Shown: in pieces, positions 8,476-17,708 of the stretch
How the letters are laid out: each line of letters opens with the position of its first letter
Position numbering within the stretch: the first letter of the stretch is position 1
Assembly: GCA_011364925.1 (NCBI GenBank)
Contig: RDOA01000016.1
Location: 1-64,000 of the forward strand
Origin: Promethearchaeota archaeon
GTDB taxonomy: Archaea > Asgardarchaeota > Lokiarchaeia > Sigyniarchaeales > SOKP01
DNA: 64,000 bases
Direction of reading: 5' to 3'
The notes under the pieces: model-generated
The model's database searches: none
What the model saw: the letters and a program-made list of their open reading frames with translations, nothing else
What the model was told of the DNA's origin: nothing
Translations under genes and position numbers: made by a program

Positions 8476-10767
8476 ATGAATGAAATTTATGAAATTTTAT
8501 TTATTTCTAATTCTAAAGACGGAGAATCTCCAGTATTGCAAAAATTAAAAGAACAAAACTTTAGGGTACAATTAGAGTCCTTCGAGAATCAAATTAATTT
8601 ATGCTCAGTTGTAACTAGAGGAACAAGGGATCTTATTTTATCTGATTATGAGTCATGGGCACAAACAGGATTGGAAATATTAAGAATGATTAAAGAAAGA
8701 GATTTAATGGTTCCTTATGTTGTTATAGGTAAGGAATTAGACGAACAAGCAATGATTTCCCTAATAGAAACTGGTGTAAGTGATTATATTGAAGAATGTA
8801 ATCTGCATCATTTGATCCCTACAATTAAACGAGAGATAAGAAATTCTCTTACCGTAAAAAAACTTAAAAATATAAATTTTTCTCAATGTTTAACTGAAGA
8901 GAAATTCCAAACATTACTCAATATTTCGAAATTTATGATTTATACCTTAGATTTAAACACGGATCTTGTTGATATTAATAATGCTTTTAATGAGTTTTCA
9001 GGTTATGATAAGGATGAAATCCTGGATTCATCAAACATTTATGAATTCATCCATCCTAATGATAAAAAGATTCTTATCAATGGAATTCAAAAAGTTATGG
9101 ATGGTATGTTTGTTAATAATATTGAATTTAGGTTCAAAAGGAAGAATGGATCTTACATGCTATTATCTTCGAATCTAGCACCAATTTTTGATAATCAAAA
9201 TGAAATGATTGGTATCCTTTTTGTTTCCGAAGATTTGACGAAAAGTAAGGAAATCGAACAGTCTATTGAAGATCATATCCATAGACAAGCTTTAATTGCA
9301 CAATTTGGTTTGGAAACTATTACTGAAAAAGAAATCGATAATGTATTTATAAAAGCAACAACTTTACTCGCAAAAATACTGGATGTTGAATATACAAAAG
9401 TGCTTGAAATTCTTCCTGATAAAAAATTTTTGAAATTACGAGCTGGAGTTGGTTGGCATGAGGGATTGGTTGGAAACGCTACTGTTGAAAACAATAAAAA
9501 TTCACAAGCTGGTTTTACATTACTAACTACTGCTCCGGTAATCGTGGAAAACCTAAAAACTGAAACAAGGTTTTGTGCTCCAAAACTTCTCGCGGATCAC
9601 GATGTTATCAGTGGAATGAGTGTTATAATTCAGGGAAAAAATAACCCCTTCGGTATTTTAGGAATTCACACAAAAAAACATAGGATATTTTCTAAAGATG
9701 ATATTAACTTCTTACAATCTGTCGCGAATGTTCTTGCAGGAGTTATTGTTCGTGATTCCACTGAGAAAGATTTAAGAGAAAGTGAAGAAAAGTATCGAAT
9801 GTTGACAGAACAATCATTATTAGGAACAATTATCATATCCAATGGACAAATTATTTTTGCAAACAAAGGTATTTCTAACATTTTAGGATTTTCAATAAAT
9901 GAACTCCTCTCATGGGATATTAACACCATAAACCAGCATATTCATCCAGAAAATAGACAAATAATAATTGAAAATTATAATAAAATTTTAAATGAAGAAA
10001 TATCCTCGTTTCAATCCGAAATTCAAATGAAAAAAAAAAATAACAAATATCTGTATATTCAGCAGTATTCAAAAAGAATCCCGTTCCAAGGAAGTTCTGC
10101 CTTATTTATAAATATAATCGATATTGATAAACAGAAAAATAACGAATCATTGCTAGAATCTTCGCTAGCTGAAAAAGAAATACTCTTGAAAGAAATTCAC
10201 CATAGAGTAAAGAACAATTTGCAAATCATTTCAAGTTTAATTGTTTTACAAGAGCAATATGTAACAGATGACAGAATTCTTCATATTTTCAAGGATTTCC
10301 AAAATCGCATCAAAGTCATGGCATTAATACACCAAACATTATATAACTCCGAAAATTTAAACAAGATCCACCTCTCAAAATATATAAAAAACCTTGTTGA
10401 CAATCTTTTTAAAGTATATTCAGCAAGTTTTAAACAGATTAAGTTAGAATTGGATATCGAAGATGTTGATTTCAATTTAGACAATGCTAATGCTTGCGGT
10501 TTAATTATAAATGAACTTGTATCTAACTCGTTGAAACACGCATTTTCTCGAGATGATAAAGGGAAAATTATTGTTACTTTGAAAAAAACTGGAGAAGAGA
10601 AAATCTTATTGGATGTTTATGATAATGGGAGAGGTTTTCCTGAAGACTTAGATTATAAGAATTCAGATTCATTAGGATTAAAACTTATAACAACCATAAC
10701 CAAACAGATGAATGGGAAAATTTCCATTGAAAGAAATAAAGGAACTCATGTTAAAATCACGTGGTAA
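8476..10767 (+). CDS. Soluble multi-domain histidine kinase (receiver-like, PAS, GAF, PAS, HisKA_2, HATPase)
   Basis: Domain order by eye: a receiver-like module (~1-130, with LILSDYE and no clear conserved Lys), PAS (~145-265), GAF (~275-430), PAS (~445-560), HisKA_2 with the phospho-acceptor motif EIHHRVKNNLQIISSL (His at about 575), and HATPase with N box INELVSNSLKHAF and G box DNGRGFPED. No membrane segment is visible, so it senses cytoplasmic signals. The HisKA_2 type is common in archaea and alphaproteobacteria. The start is set at the ATG at 8476; a GTG at 8428 adds 16 basic residues. The receiver-ArsR gene begins 11 bp after its stop and is the obvious partner. Confidence 0.88.
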   Translation: MNEIYEILFISNSKDGESPVLQKLKEQNFRVQLESFENQINLCSVVTRGTRDLILSDYESWAQTGLEILRMIKERDLMVPYVVIGKELDEQAMISLIETGVSDYIEECNLHHLIPTIKREIRNSLTVKKLKNINFSQCLTEEKFQTLLNISKFMIYTLDLNTDLVDINNAFNEFSGYDKDEILDSSNIYEFIHPNDKKILINGIQKVMDGMFVNNIEFRFKRKNGSYMLLSSNLAPIFDNQNEMIGILFVSEDLTKSKEIEQSIEDHIHRQALIAQFGLETITEKEIDNVFIKATTLLAKILDVEYTKVLEILPDKKFLKLRAGVGWHEGLVGNATVENNKNSQAGFTLLTTAPVIVENLKTETRFCAPKLLADHDVISGMSVIIQGKNNPFGILGIHTKKHRIFSKDDINFLQSVANVLAGVIVRDSTEKDLRESEEKYRMLTEQSLLGTIIISNGQIIFANKGISNILGFSINELLSWDINTINQHIHPENRQIIIENYNKILNEEISSFQSEIQMKKKNNKYLYIQQYSKRIPFQGSSALFINIIDIDKQKNNESLLESSLAEKEILLKEIHHRVKNNLQIISSLIVLQEQYVTDDRILHIFKDFQNRIKVMALIHQTLYNSENLNKIHLSKYIKNLVDNLFKVYSASFKQIKLELDIEDVDFNLDNANACGLIINELVSNSLKHAFSRDDKGKIIVTLKKTGEEKILLDVYDNGRGFPEDLDYKNSDSLGLKLITTITKQMNGKISIERNKGTHVKITW

Positions 10768-10778
10768 GCAAAAGTAAA

Positions 10779-11603
10779 ATGGCACAATTAAAAGTCATGA
10801 TTGTAGAAGATGAGTTAATAACCGCTGAGGCTATAGCAATTCTTTTAAAAAAATTAAATTATGAACCTGTTGCTATCGTTTCTTCTGGAGAGGAGGCAAT
10901 TTCCAAACTCCAAAATTTAAATCTTGATTTGGTATTAATGGATATTATTCTTGCAGGAGCTATGGATGGAATTGAGACTGCGCAAATCATTAATGAAAAC
11001 TACAGCGTTCCCGTTATATTTATAACTGCTTATGGAGATAAAAATACCTTGGATCGAGCGAAAATTTCAGAACCTTATGGATATATCGTAAAGCCTATAA
11101 CAAATGAAGATGAACTTCTACCTCCAATAGAACTTGCTATGTATAATCATCAAGTAAAGAATAAGCTTAAAGAGGATCATGAAAAATTTGAGCAAATTAA
11201 GCAACTGGTTCAACCAGATGGTTTGATTTTACCTCCCAGAGTTATAGAATCTCCAGAAGAGGGAACTCCTCTCGAACGAGTAGCTAAAAATGTAGATCCT
11301 ATGCTTGAAATAGAAATCTCAGGCACAAGAATTAATTTAGTTGAATGGTTAAAATCGTTCTCAAATCCTGATCGATTTTTAATATTAGAGCTAATAAAAT
11401 CTCAACCTTTAAAATTAGACGAAATACAAACCTTTATCGGGAAATCTCAATCCACGACTTCACACCATATTAAGAGATTAGAAAAAACTGGATTTATTAA
11501 GGGTTGGAAGCGTGGAAAATATATATATTATTCATTAGATAAACAATATATGACGGAATTTGTGAATCTGTGGGAGAATTGGATTATAAGGCTCTCCTCG
11601 TAA
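10779..11603 (+). CDS. Response regulator: receiver domain plus ArsR-type winged helix
   Basis: Residues 1-125 form a receiver domain with the acidic pair VEDE, phospho-acceptor Asp55 (LMDII), Thr in ITAYG and Lys in VKPI. A linker of ~60 residues leads to an ArsR-like winged helix (SFSNPDRFLILELI, recognition helix QSTTSHHIKRLEKTGFI). DNA-binding response regulators are rare in archaea, so this pair may control transcription directly. A GTG at 10761 overlaps the kinase stop, but the ATG at 10779 gives a normal receiver start. The next gene encodes a paralogue of the DNA-binding half. Confidence 0.88.
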   Translation: MAQLKVMIVEDELITAEAIAILLKKLNYEPVAIVSSGEEAISKLQNLNLDLVLMDIILAGAMDGIETAQIINENYSVPVIFITAYGDKNTLDRAKISEPYGYIVKPITNEDELLPPIELAMYNHQVKNKLKEDHEKFEQIKQLVQPDGLILPPRVIESPEEGTPLERVAKNVDPMLEIEISGTRINLVEWLKSFSNPDRFLILELIKSQPLKLDEIQTFIGKSQSTTSHHIKRLEKTGFIKGWKRGKYIYYSLDKQYMTEFVNLWENWIIRLSS

Positions 11604-11644
11604 ATAAGTAATAAATAATAGAAATTAGAAATAAGAATTAAATC

Positions 11645-11992
11645 ATGAACAAATCAACAGAAAAGAAAATTAATAATATAATAAAAAATTTCAACGAAAA
11701 TCAATCGTATAAACTTTTACGAGAATCTATGGAAATTATAGGTAATGAAGAACGGTTTTTAATTCTCAATTTGTTAAAGGAGAAACCATGTCTACTCTCT
11801 GATATTGAACAAAGGATGAATAGAAATCAACCATCGATCTCTCATCATATCAGAATTTTAGAAGATCATGGATTTATTCACAGTTCAAAGGTAGGCAAAT
11901 TCAAAGAATACTCCATTTCCAAAGAAAAGTTTGGAGAATTATTAAAAGTCTGGAATCAATGGTTCAATATAATTCGATCCAAGAAATATTAA
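11645..11992 (+). CDS. ArsR-type winged-helix regulator (receiver-less paralogue)
   Basis: The 115-residue protein matches the C-terminal half of the preceding response regulator: NEERFLILNLLKEKP against NPDRFLILELIKSQP, PSISHHIRILEDHGFI against STTSHHIKRLEKTGFI, and LLKVWNQWF against FVNLWENWI. It lacks a receiver and any metal-binding cysteine signature of classical ArsR sensors. It is 41 bp downstream and probably co-transcribed. It may share operators or dimerise with the response regulator, which would make it a constitutive competitor; that is inference. Confidence 0.82.
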   Translation: MNKSTEKKINNIIKNFNENQSYKLLRESMEIIGNEERFLILNLLKEKPCLLSDIEQRMNRNQPSISHHIRILEDHGFIHSSKVGKFKEYSISKEKFGELLKVWNQWFNIIRSKKY

Positions 11993-12005
11993 ATTGAAAG
12001 AAAGT

Positions 12006-12554
12006 CTATCTATGAATTTCTTTTATTAAAGCATTAAAAGCTTCATCAAGCCCTTGACCTGTTTTTGCTGAAGTGATATAATAGCCAATTATGTTCAGCT
12101 TCTTAACAAGATTTTGAATTTGTAATTTATCTAAACTTTGTTCGTCTACTAAATCGACTTTATTAGCAAAAACAACAATTGGTATCTCACCGCAAAACTG
12201 TTTAACATCTTCATACCATCTTGTAATATGATTAAAACTCCGTTCTCCAAGATTGTTTCTTTCTAAACTATATACAATAATCGCTGCTTTACTAGCTCGA
12301 TAAAAAGAAGGACGTAAGAAATGAAAATCATCTTGTCCCGCAATATCCCAAAATATTAATTCAAATTTATATCCATCGACTTCCGTCTTATAGTTAGTGA
12401 GTTGAGCACCTATCGTTTTAATATAATCAGTTTGGAAGGTTCCTTGAGTAAATCTTTGAAGTAACGACGTTTTCCCAACGCTCCCATCTCCTATAATAGT
12501 AACTTTAATTTTCAATTTCTTCTTTGTAGGTTCTTCTTCCAAACTAAAACACAC
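12006..12554 (-). CDS. Ras/Rab-like small GTPase
   Basis: All five G motifs are intact: G1 GDGSVGKTS, G2 Thr in KTIGAQ, G3 WDIAGQDD with the catalytic Gln, G4 NKVD and G5 TSAKTG. The ~180-residue length fits the eukaryote-like GTPases that are expanded in Asgard archaea. There is no C-terminal prenylation cysteine, so membrane attachment would need another route. The start is a GTG at 12554; a TTG at 12542 is possible. It lies 61 bp downstream of the wHTH-TPR gene on the same strand, so the two may be co-expressed. The cellular target is unknown. Confidence 0.9.
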   Translation of the reverse strand: MCFSLEEEPTKKKLKIKVTIIGDGSVGKTSLLQRFTQGTFQTDYIKTIGAQLTNYKTEVDGYKFELIFWDIAGQDDFHFLRPSFYRASKAAIIVYSLERNNLGERSFNHITRWYEDVKQFCGEIPIVVFANKVDLVDEQSLDKLQIQNLVKKLNIIGYYITSAKTGQGLDEAFNALIKEIHR

Positions 12555-12615
12555 ACATATAAATTCCTTTTACTTTCAAGTATAATTAGGTATTTCTAAA
12601 TATAAAGCTTTAGAA

Positions 12616-15090
12616 TTAGGAGCTTTCAATATCTGTCAAAAATATGTCCGCAATAATTAACCACTTCTTTTTGAGTTCGTAATCGCTGAAGCATTTGTTT
12701 GTATATTCTTTTCCTTTCTTTAGATATTCAGTAGCTTGTTGGAATTCACCAACCTCCTTGAAACAAATACCAAGTTTAATGTATGTTTGATAGATAAACC
12801 ATTCGTTACTACTTAATTCAATTGCTTTTTGAAATTGTTGAGCTGCTTTTTCGTATTCTTCATAATTCATCAAAATTTCTCCATAAGAATCGTAAAATGC
12901 ACCATTTTCTTTCTCGGTTTCAATAAGTTCCTCAAGAAGTTTCAGTGCCTCTTCTTTCTTGTCTACGTATTGATACCAATAAGCTTTAAAACTACGTAAC
13001 TCATTATCCTCAGGATTTTTATCAAGTAATTCCTCAACTATTTTAAATCCTTTATCTAAATCTCCTAACAATTTGTACACCGAGGCTTTCTTCATCTGAA
13101 GGTCCTTCTCAATTTTCGGAAACAACTCTAACATCTCATCGAGCAAATCGAGCAGCACTAAATATTCGTTAAAATACAAAAGGATGGCACTCTTGGTTTG
13201 ATAGAACTCAACCTTATTTGGTACGATATCAATAGCTTTATTAATTAAATCGACCGATTCTTCGTATTTATTTGACTCGAGTAATACCCTACTTTTTAAC
13301 ATAAATAATAATGCTCTATTAACATTATAGGAATCCATTGCTATCGCTTTGTCAAGATCCTTTAAGCCTGGATCTTGATTTGCTTTTTCAGCGTCAAATT
13401 TGTATATAAAGTTATACGCAAGTACGATCCCCCTAGTCGCGTGAGAAAGAGCGTGTTCAGGGAACTTCCAGATAATTTCGTTCCCTATCTCTAATGCATG
13501 ATTGAAATCTCCAATAGTAAGGCTTGAAAATGCTGCAAGTAAGGAAAAGAGAACTAAAAGTTGGTCTTCATCGCGCGATAATTCTAGTTCTGCGTTTATC
13601 AATTTTAACACATCTTCATGCATGTTCAAAAAACCCAAAATGGTCGCTTTAACGATTATAAGAACACTATCGTATTCAGATGATTCAATGGTATCTTCTA
13701 TACTTTCGAGAGCTTTTACATATTCTTTGTCGTCTATTAGTCTTTGGCATTCTTCATTTTGATTCACTAATTTCTTTTCGTAGTAAGGTTGGAGTAATTC
13801 TAATAACACGGTATCTAACTGATAATTTATTTCACTCTGTCCTATGAATTGATATTGTAAATCTTCGGGACTTCTTGATTGATATACATCTATCATGTTC
13901 TGCCATATAATTGCGTCTAATTTGTCGTAAGTTTCTTTAAGTTCCTCCTTTTTCTCGATTTTGTAGGCTAAATACTTAATGTAACTTGGCAAGAATCGTC
14001 TTAAAGAATCTCGAAGAGCTTCCTTGAATATATATCCACATATATCGTCTAAAACCGCCTTTTCGACGTTTAAGGCGTTAAACTCTCTTGAAAACAACCT
14101 ATTGAGGTAAGTTAGCTTAGTAATGTGGTTTTCCGTTATAGTTCGAAGCATTGATTCCACCTTTTCATCCTCCTGAAAAAAATACACTACATCTGGTGAG
14201 GGTTCCAATGTGAAGAATTTAATGGGATAAATTTGGTTCTCTACAATCTCATCGATGTAATACTCTAGTTTTGATTGTTTTATTTCATAATTGTTCGCAA
14301 AATCTTTAAGAGATATAAATTCAGGGTAGTGATCGGGGTGGTTAATGGAAAGATATAAAATTATTTTTTCAAAATCAGTTTGGTCCGTTAACATAGACTT
14401 AACTCTCTCGTAATCAAGTTTCAAGATTGTTTCAAGATATCGAAATTGAATGTTTTCATCATTCACATGATAATCAGTAAAAAATTTTATTGTCTTTTTA
14501 GTAATTTCGTCAATCCGTTTACTTTCTTCCTCTAAAATTGACTGTCGATCTAAATCATAGTTTTGTAGCATTTTCGAATATTCAATTTTACCCGCATTGG
14601 TTATCTTGTACTCTTTATTCTCTCTTATTATCAATGCTTTATTGAGTAGGATGTTCATTTTTTTTGAAAGTGATGATTGATTTATCGCTAGAGGAGGCTC
14701 AAGAAAATTTGACCACTTACACACGCTATTGTTATATACCATGTAAAGAATCCAATCTTCATAGTTTCTACGTCGCGTAATAACTCCAGGAGGGTAGTTC
14801 AATTTTTTAGGCTTTCCATGAGCCCTAGAAATTTCATTAAACCGTTTTCGCCCTTCCTTTGATATTTGATAATGTCCGTATTTATATTTTATGACATAAT
14901 TCTTGCTTTTTAACAGGGTTAAGTGTTTAGAAAGAGTAGATTCTGTAATGTTTAGTGGATCTTGCGTAAAATCAGACCATTGACAATGCTCATTATTAGC
15001 TAGCATCCATAGGATAATGTGTTCAAAATCTTTACGGTGTATTTTAAAATCTTTATAAAGTTCTTCGGGAGGATAATTAGTATAGCTCAT
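12616..15090 (-). CDS. Tandem winged-helix plus TPR-repeat regulator
   Basis: The 824-residue protein opens with two related winged-helix modules (~1-85 and ~90-175). Both contain CxWSxF and a recognition helix of the xSSLSK/ESTLSKHL type, so they arose by duplication. The middle (~190-430) is helical without a recognised domain. From ~430 on, a run of TPR-like helical pairs ends in clear units such as GAFYDSYGEILMNYEEYEKA and YIKLGICFKEVGEFQQATEY. The start at 15090 follows a strong AAAGGAGA site; the longer frame to 15144 is unlikely. It may be a DNA-bound scaffold or sensor. It is divergent from the small kinase gene and upstream of the GTPase. Confidence 0.75.
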   Translation of the reverse strand: MSYTNYPPEELYKDFKIHRKDFEHIILWMLANNEHCQWSDFTQDPLNITESTLSKHLTLLKSKNYVIKYKYGHYQISKEGRKRFNEISRAHGKPKKLNYPPGVITRRRNYEDWILYMVYNNSVCKWSNFLEPPLAINQSSLSKKMNILLNKALIIRENKEYKITNAGKIEYSKMLQNYDLDRQSILEEESKRIDEITKKTIKFFTDYHVNDENIQFRYLETILKLDYERVKSMLTDQTDFEKIILYLSINHPDHYPEFISLKDFANNYEIKQSKLEYYIDEIVENQIYPIKFFTLEPSPDVVYFFQEDEKVESMLRTITENHITKLTYLNRLFSREFNALNVEKAVLDDICGYIFKEALRDSLRRFLPSYIKYLAYKIEKKEELKETYDKLDAIIWQNMIDVYQSRSPEDLQYQFIGQSEINYQLDTVLLELLQPYYEKKLVNQNEECQRLIDDKEYVKALESIEDTIESSEYDSVLIIVKATILGFLNMHEDVLKLINAELELSRDEDQLLVLFSLLAAFSSLTIGDFNHALEIGNEIIWKFPEHALSHATRGIVLAYNFIYKFDAEKANQDPGLKDLDKAIAMDSYNVNRALLFMLKSRVLLESNKYEESVDLINKAIDIVPNKVEFYQTKSAILLYFNEYLVLLDLLDEMLELFPKIEKDLQMKKASVYKLLGDLDKGFKIVEELLDKNPEDNELRSFKAYWYQYVDKKEEALKLLEELIETEKENGAFYDSYGEILMNYEEYEKAAQQFQKAIELSSNEWFIYQTYIKLGICFKEVGEFQQATEYLKKGKEYTNKCFSDYELKKKWLIIADIFLTDIESS

Positions 15091-15275
15091 AATTTGTCTC
15101 CTTTTTCTTTTCCATGTTGAATTGCTCAAATAAAAAATAGGCATCGAACTATTTAAACTATTCCATACTTGCTAAAGTATTCGAACTTTTCTTAAAGTTT
15201 CGCAATAAAAACTATTTAATCAAGTTTATTATATTTTCTAGTAACAAACAAAATAGGTTATGAAGTGGAAAAATC

Positions 15276-16004
15276 ATGCAAGATGTAGAAAAGGTCTATC
15301 AGGGTGCGTATTACAAGTCAAAATGTCTTGAAGGGTTATTCATTCACGATATTTCAAATCTATTCCAAATCATCAGTAATTCAATCGAACTATGCGGGAT
15401 GTTACTAAAAGAGGAAGGAGCATCAGAAAGTATTGCTGAGTATTTCCAAATGATCTCACAACAATTAACCCGAGGTAAAAAGTTGATTAGGAATGTTAGG
15501 AATATTTCAGACTTGGAAGAATATGAAATGCGTTTGGAGCCAATAGAAGTTTTTTCTGAACTAAAAAAAGCAGTGAATTTTTCAAGGAATAGCTTCCCTA
15601 AGCGAGAAATTGAGATTAAAATTACCTCCGAACATACGATCCTTTACACCTTAGCAAACGAAATATTATGCGAAGTCTTCGAAAACATCATTATTAATGC
15701 GATTAAGTATAACAAAAGCAATCCTGTTCAAATCGAAATCATCGTCTCTAAAGTAGAAGCTCGCTCCGAAAACTGTGTACAAATTGAAATCAAAGACAAC
15801 GGTATAGGCATCGATGACGAGAGAAAAGAAATGATCTTTCAAGAAATCCATTTAAATCGCGAACACTCTAAGGGTATGGGAATTGGATTATCATTAGTCG
15901 CTAAGTTAATAGGAATATATAGCGGTAAGATTTGGGTCGAAGACCAAATTAAGGGAGACTCATCGATGGGAAGCAACTTCATAATCCTACTTCCGTTTGT
16001 ATAA
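15276..16004 (+). CDS. Small soluble histidine kinase without sensor domain
   Basis: The 242-residue protein is just a dimerisation/phospho-acceptor helix (LFIHDISNLFQII, His24) plus HATPase: N box ENIIINAIKYNKS, G1 DNGIGIDDE, and GMGIGLSLVAKL. It has no sensor, receiver or membrane segment, so its signal must come from a partner protein. The receiver protein 23 bp downstream is the obvious output, and the divergent wHTH-TPR protein is a possible input. The short catalytic core resembles orphan archaeal kinases. Confidence 0.82.
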   Translation: MQDVEKVYQGAYYKSKCLEGLFIHDISNLFQIISNSIELCGMLLKEEGASESIAEYFQMISQQLTRGKKLIRNVRNISDLEEYEMRLEPIEVFSELKKAVNFSRNSFPKREIEIKITSEHTILYTLANEILCEVFENIIINAIKYNKSNPVQIEIIVSKVEARSENCVQIEIKDNGIGIDDERKEMIFQEIHLNREHSKGMGIGLSLVAKLIGIYSGKIWVEDQIKGDSSMGSNFIILLPFV

Positions 16005-16027
16005 AAAAAAAAGGTAGGTGATGTTAA

Positions 16028-16873
16028 ATGGTATATAGTTATGAAAACATGAAAAATGGTAAGTTAAAGAAGGATATAAAATGGTATACATATGTAGACT
16101 CACGCCTTGATTCAAAATTACAGGAATTCATGGATGAATACGAGATCACAAACCAAGCGAAAATCATTAGGACTTTTGTAGATTATAGTATAGATTATAT
16201 AAAAGCGATTGTTGAGAAGAAAGCGTGCTACGATATCCAAAATTACAATGAATCTGAACTTGATGCTTTAATCAGGAAAGCAATAGAAGAATATGAAATT
16301 GGGAATAATTTTTACGAAGAATTAAAACAGAAAATCTCGCCGCTTAAGGTTTCGCTTTTAATGCTAAATAATTACATTAAAGATCCAGATAAACTAACAG
16401 AAGGCATTCAGAACGCAATTGACGCTTTAAAGGAGCTCGAAGATATTGTGTCGCGTCATTTTGAAGAACCAAATATCGTTAGGTTTGTGAGGAAAATTGA
16501 TATCCTGTATATTGAAGACAACGAGTTAGAACGAAGAACGATCGATCATTTCTTCAAATTGAAGGGTGTAGAAATTAAATCAGTTGAGACCTCCGATGAA
16601 GCTTTGCAGATTCTTAAAACAGTTACGCCTCGAGCCATATTGCTTGACATTAATTTAAAGACGAGCAATATAAATGGAGATAACTTCTGTCAAATGCTAA
16701 AGTCAAAACCTCAGTACGATTCGATTCCTGTAATATTAATATCCGCAGCTGTTTCCGAAAAAGAGAGACACGAAGTTTTAGCAAGAACAAAAGCAGATGA
16801 TATCATTTTTAAACCCATTGACAGGTTGAAAGAGTTAGACATCATGTTTAAGCATCTGAAAGAGAAATATTGA
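16028..16873 (+). CDS. Receiver-domain protein with ribbon-helix-helix-like N-terminus
   Basis: The C-terminal ~125 residues form a receiver: acidic pair in YIEDNE, phospho-acceptor Asp at about 207 (LLDINL), Ser in ISAAV and Lys in FKPID. The N-terminal ~50 residues (WYTYVDSRLDSKLQEFM, then ITNQAKIIRTFVDYSID) resemble a ribbon-helix-helix DNA-binding fold, with a helical linker to the receiver. If so, the usual receiver-then-output order is reversed. A good AGGTGAT site sits about seven bases before the ATG. It forms a two-gene module with the kinase upstream. Confidence 0.75.
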   Translation: MVYSYENMKNGKLKKDIKWYTYVDSRLDSKLQEFMDEYEITNQAKIIRTFVDYSIDYIKAIVEKKACYDIQNYNESELDALIRKAIEEYEIGNNFYEELKQKISPLKVSLLMLNNYIKDPDKLTEGIQNAIDALKELEDIVSRHFEEPNIVRFVRKIDILYIEDNELERRTIDHFFKLKGVEIKSVETSDEALQILKTVTPRAILLDINLKTSNINGDNFCQMLKSKPQYDSIPVILISAAVSEKERHEVLARTKADDIIFKPIDRLKELDIMFKHLKEKY

Positions 16874-17011
16874 AGCGAAATCAAATAGGACTGGATTTAG
16901 TGCATATTTCTTGAAAATGTAAAGTATGATACCCAGAACAGTTATTGCGGAGAAAATCGACAACTCTGTCATTAAGCTTAAATTGAAGTTTTTCTCTTTA
17001 ATATATTAAAA

Positions 17012-17683
17012 ATGTTAATTTGCGAAAGTTATCTTTTAATTTACCTTGAAAAGTGGAAAGATAGAAAATCTATAGCGATAGGCCAGGATGCAATCGTTTG
17101 TTTAGCAGGAGCTGGGATAATAGACTTAATTCTTAGAGAAAAACTAACGCTAGATGGAAAAAAGATAAAATTTATTGATACAAACCCAACCGGAGTTGAG
17201 TTTTTAGATGAGATTCTTACCATGGTAAAAGAATCAAAGAAGGTTCGTAAACTATATAGTTGGATCACTCGAATTGCTGGTAGACATAATGTGGACCGTA
17301 TAAATCTAGTTTTTAAAAGTCTTGAAAATCAAGGCATCCTACAATTTGAAAAAAGAGTGGCAGCTAAGATTTTTTATAAATGGAGTTATAATTTTATAAA
17401 ACCAGAGCTAATACAATCGTTATTACAACAAGTTCAGAACGCTTTTATTGAGAGCAGTATTGAACCTGAAATCGAGCTATTATGCTTATTGAACTTATTG
17501 CAACAAAGTAGACTATTTAGTGTGTGTATTTCAAAAGAATACAGAAATTTAGTGAAACATCGAATGGAGCAATTACTTCTCTTCGGAAATTACGATCCTA
17601 GCCATTTAGAAATGATAAAACTTGTAAAAAAAGCTATTAAATCAGCTCTAACAGAAGTAGGGGTAGAAGCAATCCCCTTTTAA
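17012..17683 (+). CDS. GPP34 family protein (GOLPH3/Vps74-like), copy 1
   Basis: This 223-residue protein aligns by eye along the GOLPH3 core: ESYLLIYLEKW with the first helix, GAGIIDLILREKLTL with the GCMLIELALRGRL segment, DTNPTGVEFLDEILTMVK with SDAPTGDVLLDEALKHVK, SLENQGIL with LVEKGVL, and EIELLCLLNLLQQSRLF with the late helices. In eukaryotes GOLPH3/Vps74 binds PI4P on Golgi membranes and sorts glycosyltransferases; bacteria have uncharacterised relatives. The long eukaryotic hairpin is absent, and the PI4P-pocket Trp and first Arg do not appear conserved. Copy 2 follows 25 bp downstream. The function here is unknown. Confidence 0.8.
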   Translation: MLICESYLLIYLEKWKDRKSIAIGQDAIVCLAGAGIIDLILREKLTLDGKKIKFIDTNPTGVEFLDEILTMVKESKKVRKLYSWITRIAGRHNVDRINLVFKSLENQGILQFEKRVAAKIFYKWSYNFIKPELIQSLLQQVQNAFIESSIEPEIELLCLLNLLQQSRLFSVCISKEYRNLVKHRMEQLLLFGNYDPSHLEMIKLVKKAIKSALTEVGVEAIPF

Positions 17684-17708
17684 ATATAAAACGAGGTTTA
17701 AATTATCC

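Noticed and set aside
16874-17011. A minus-strand 45-codon frame with a hydrophobic stretch (MTELSIFSAITVLGIILYIF)
   Set aside because: It runs into the receiver gene on the opposite strand, has no homology I recognise and could arise by chance in AT-rich DNA.
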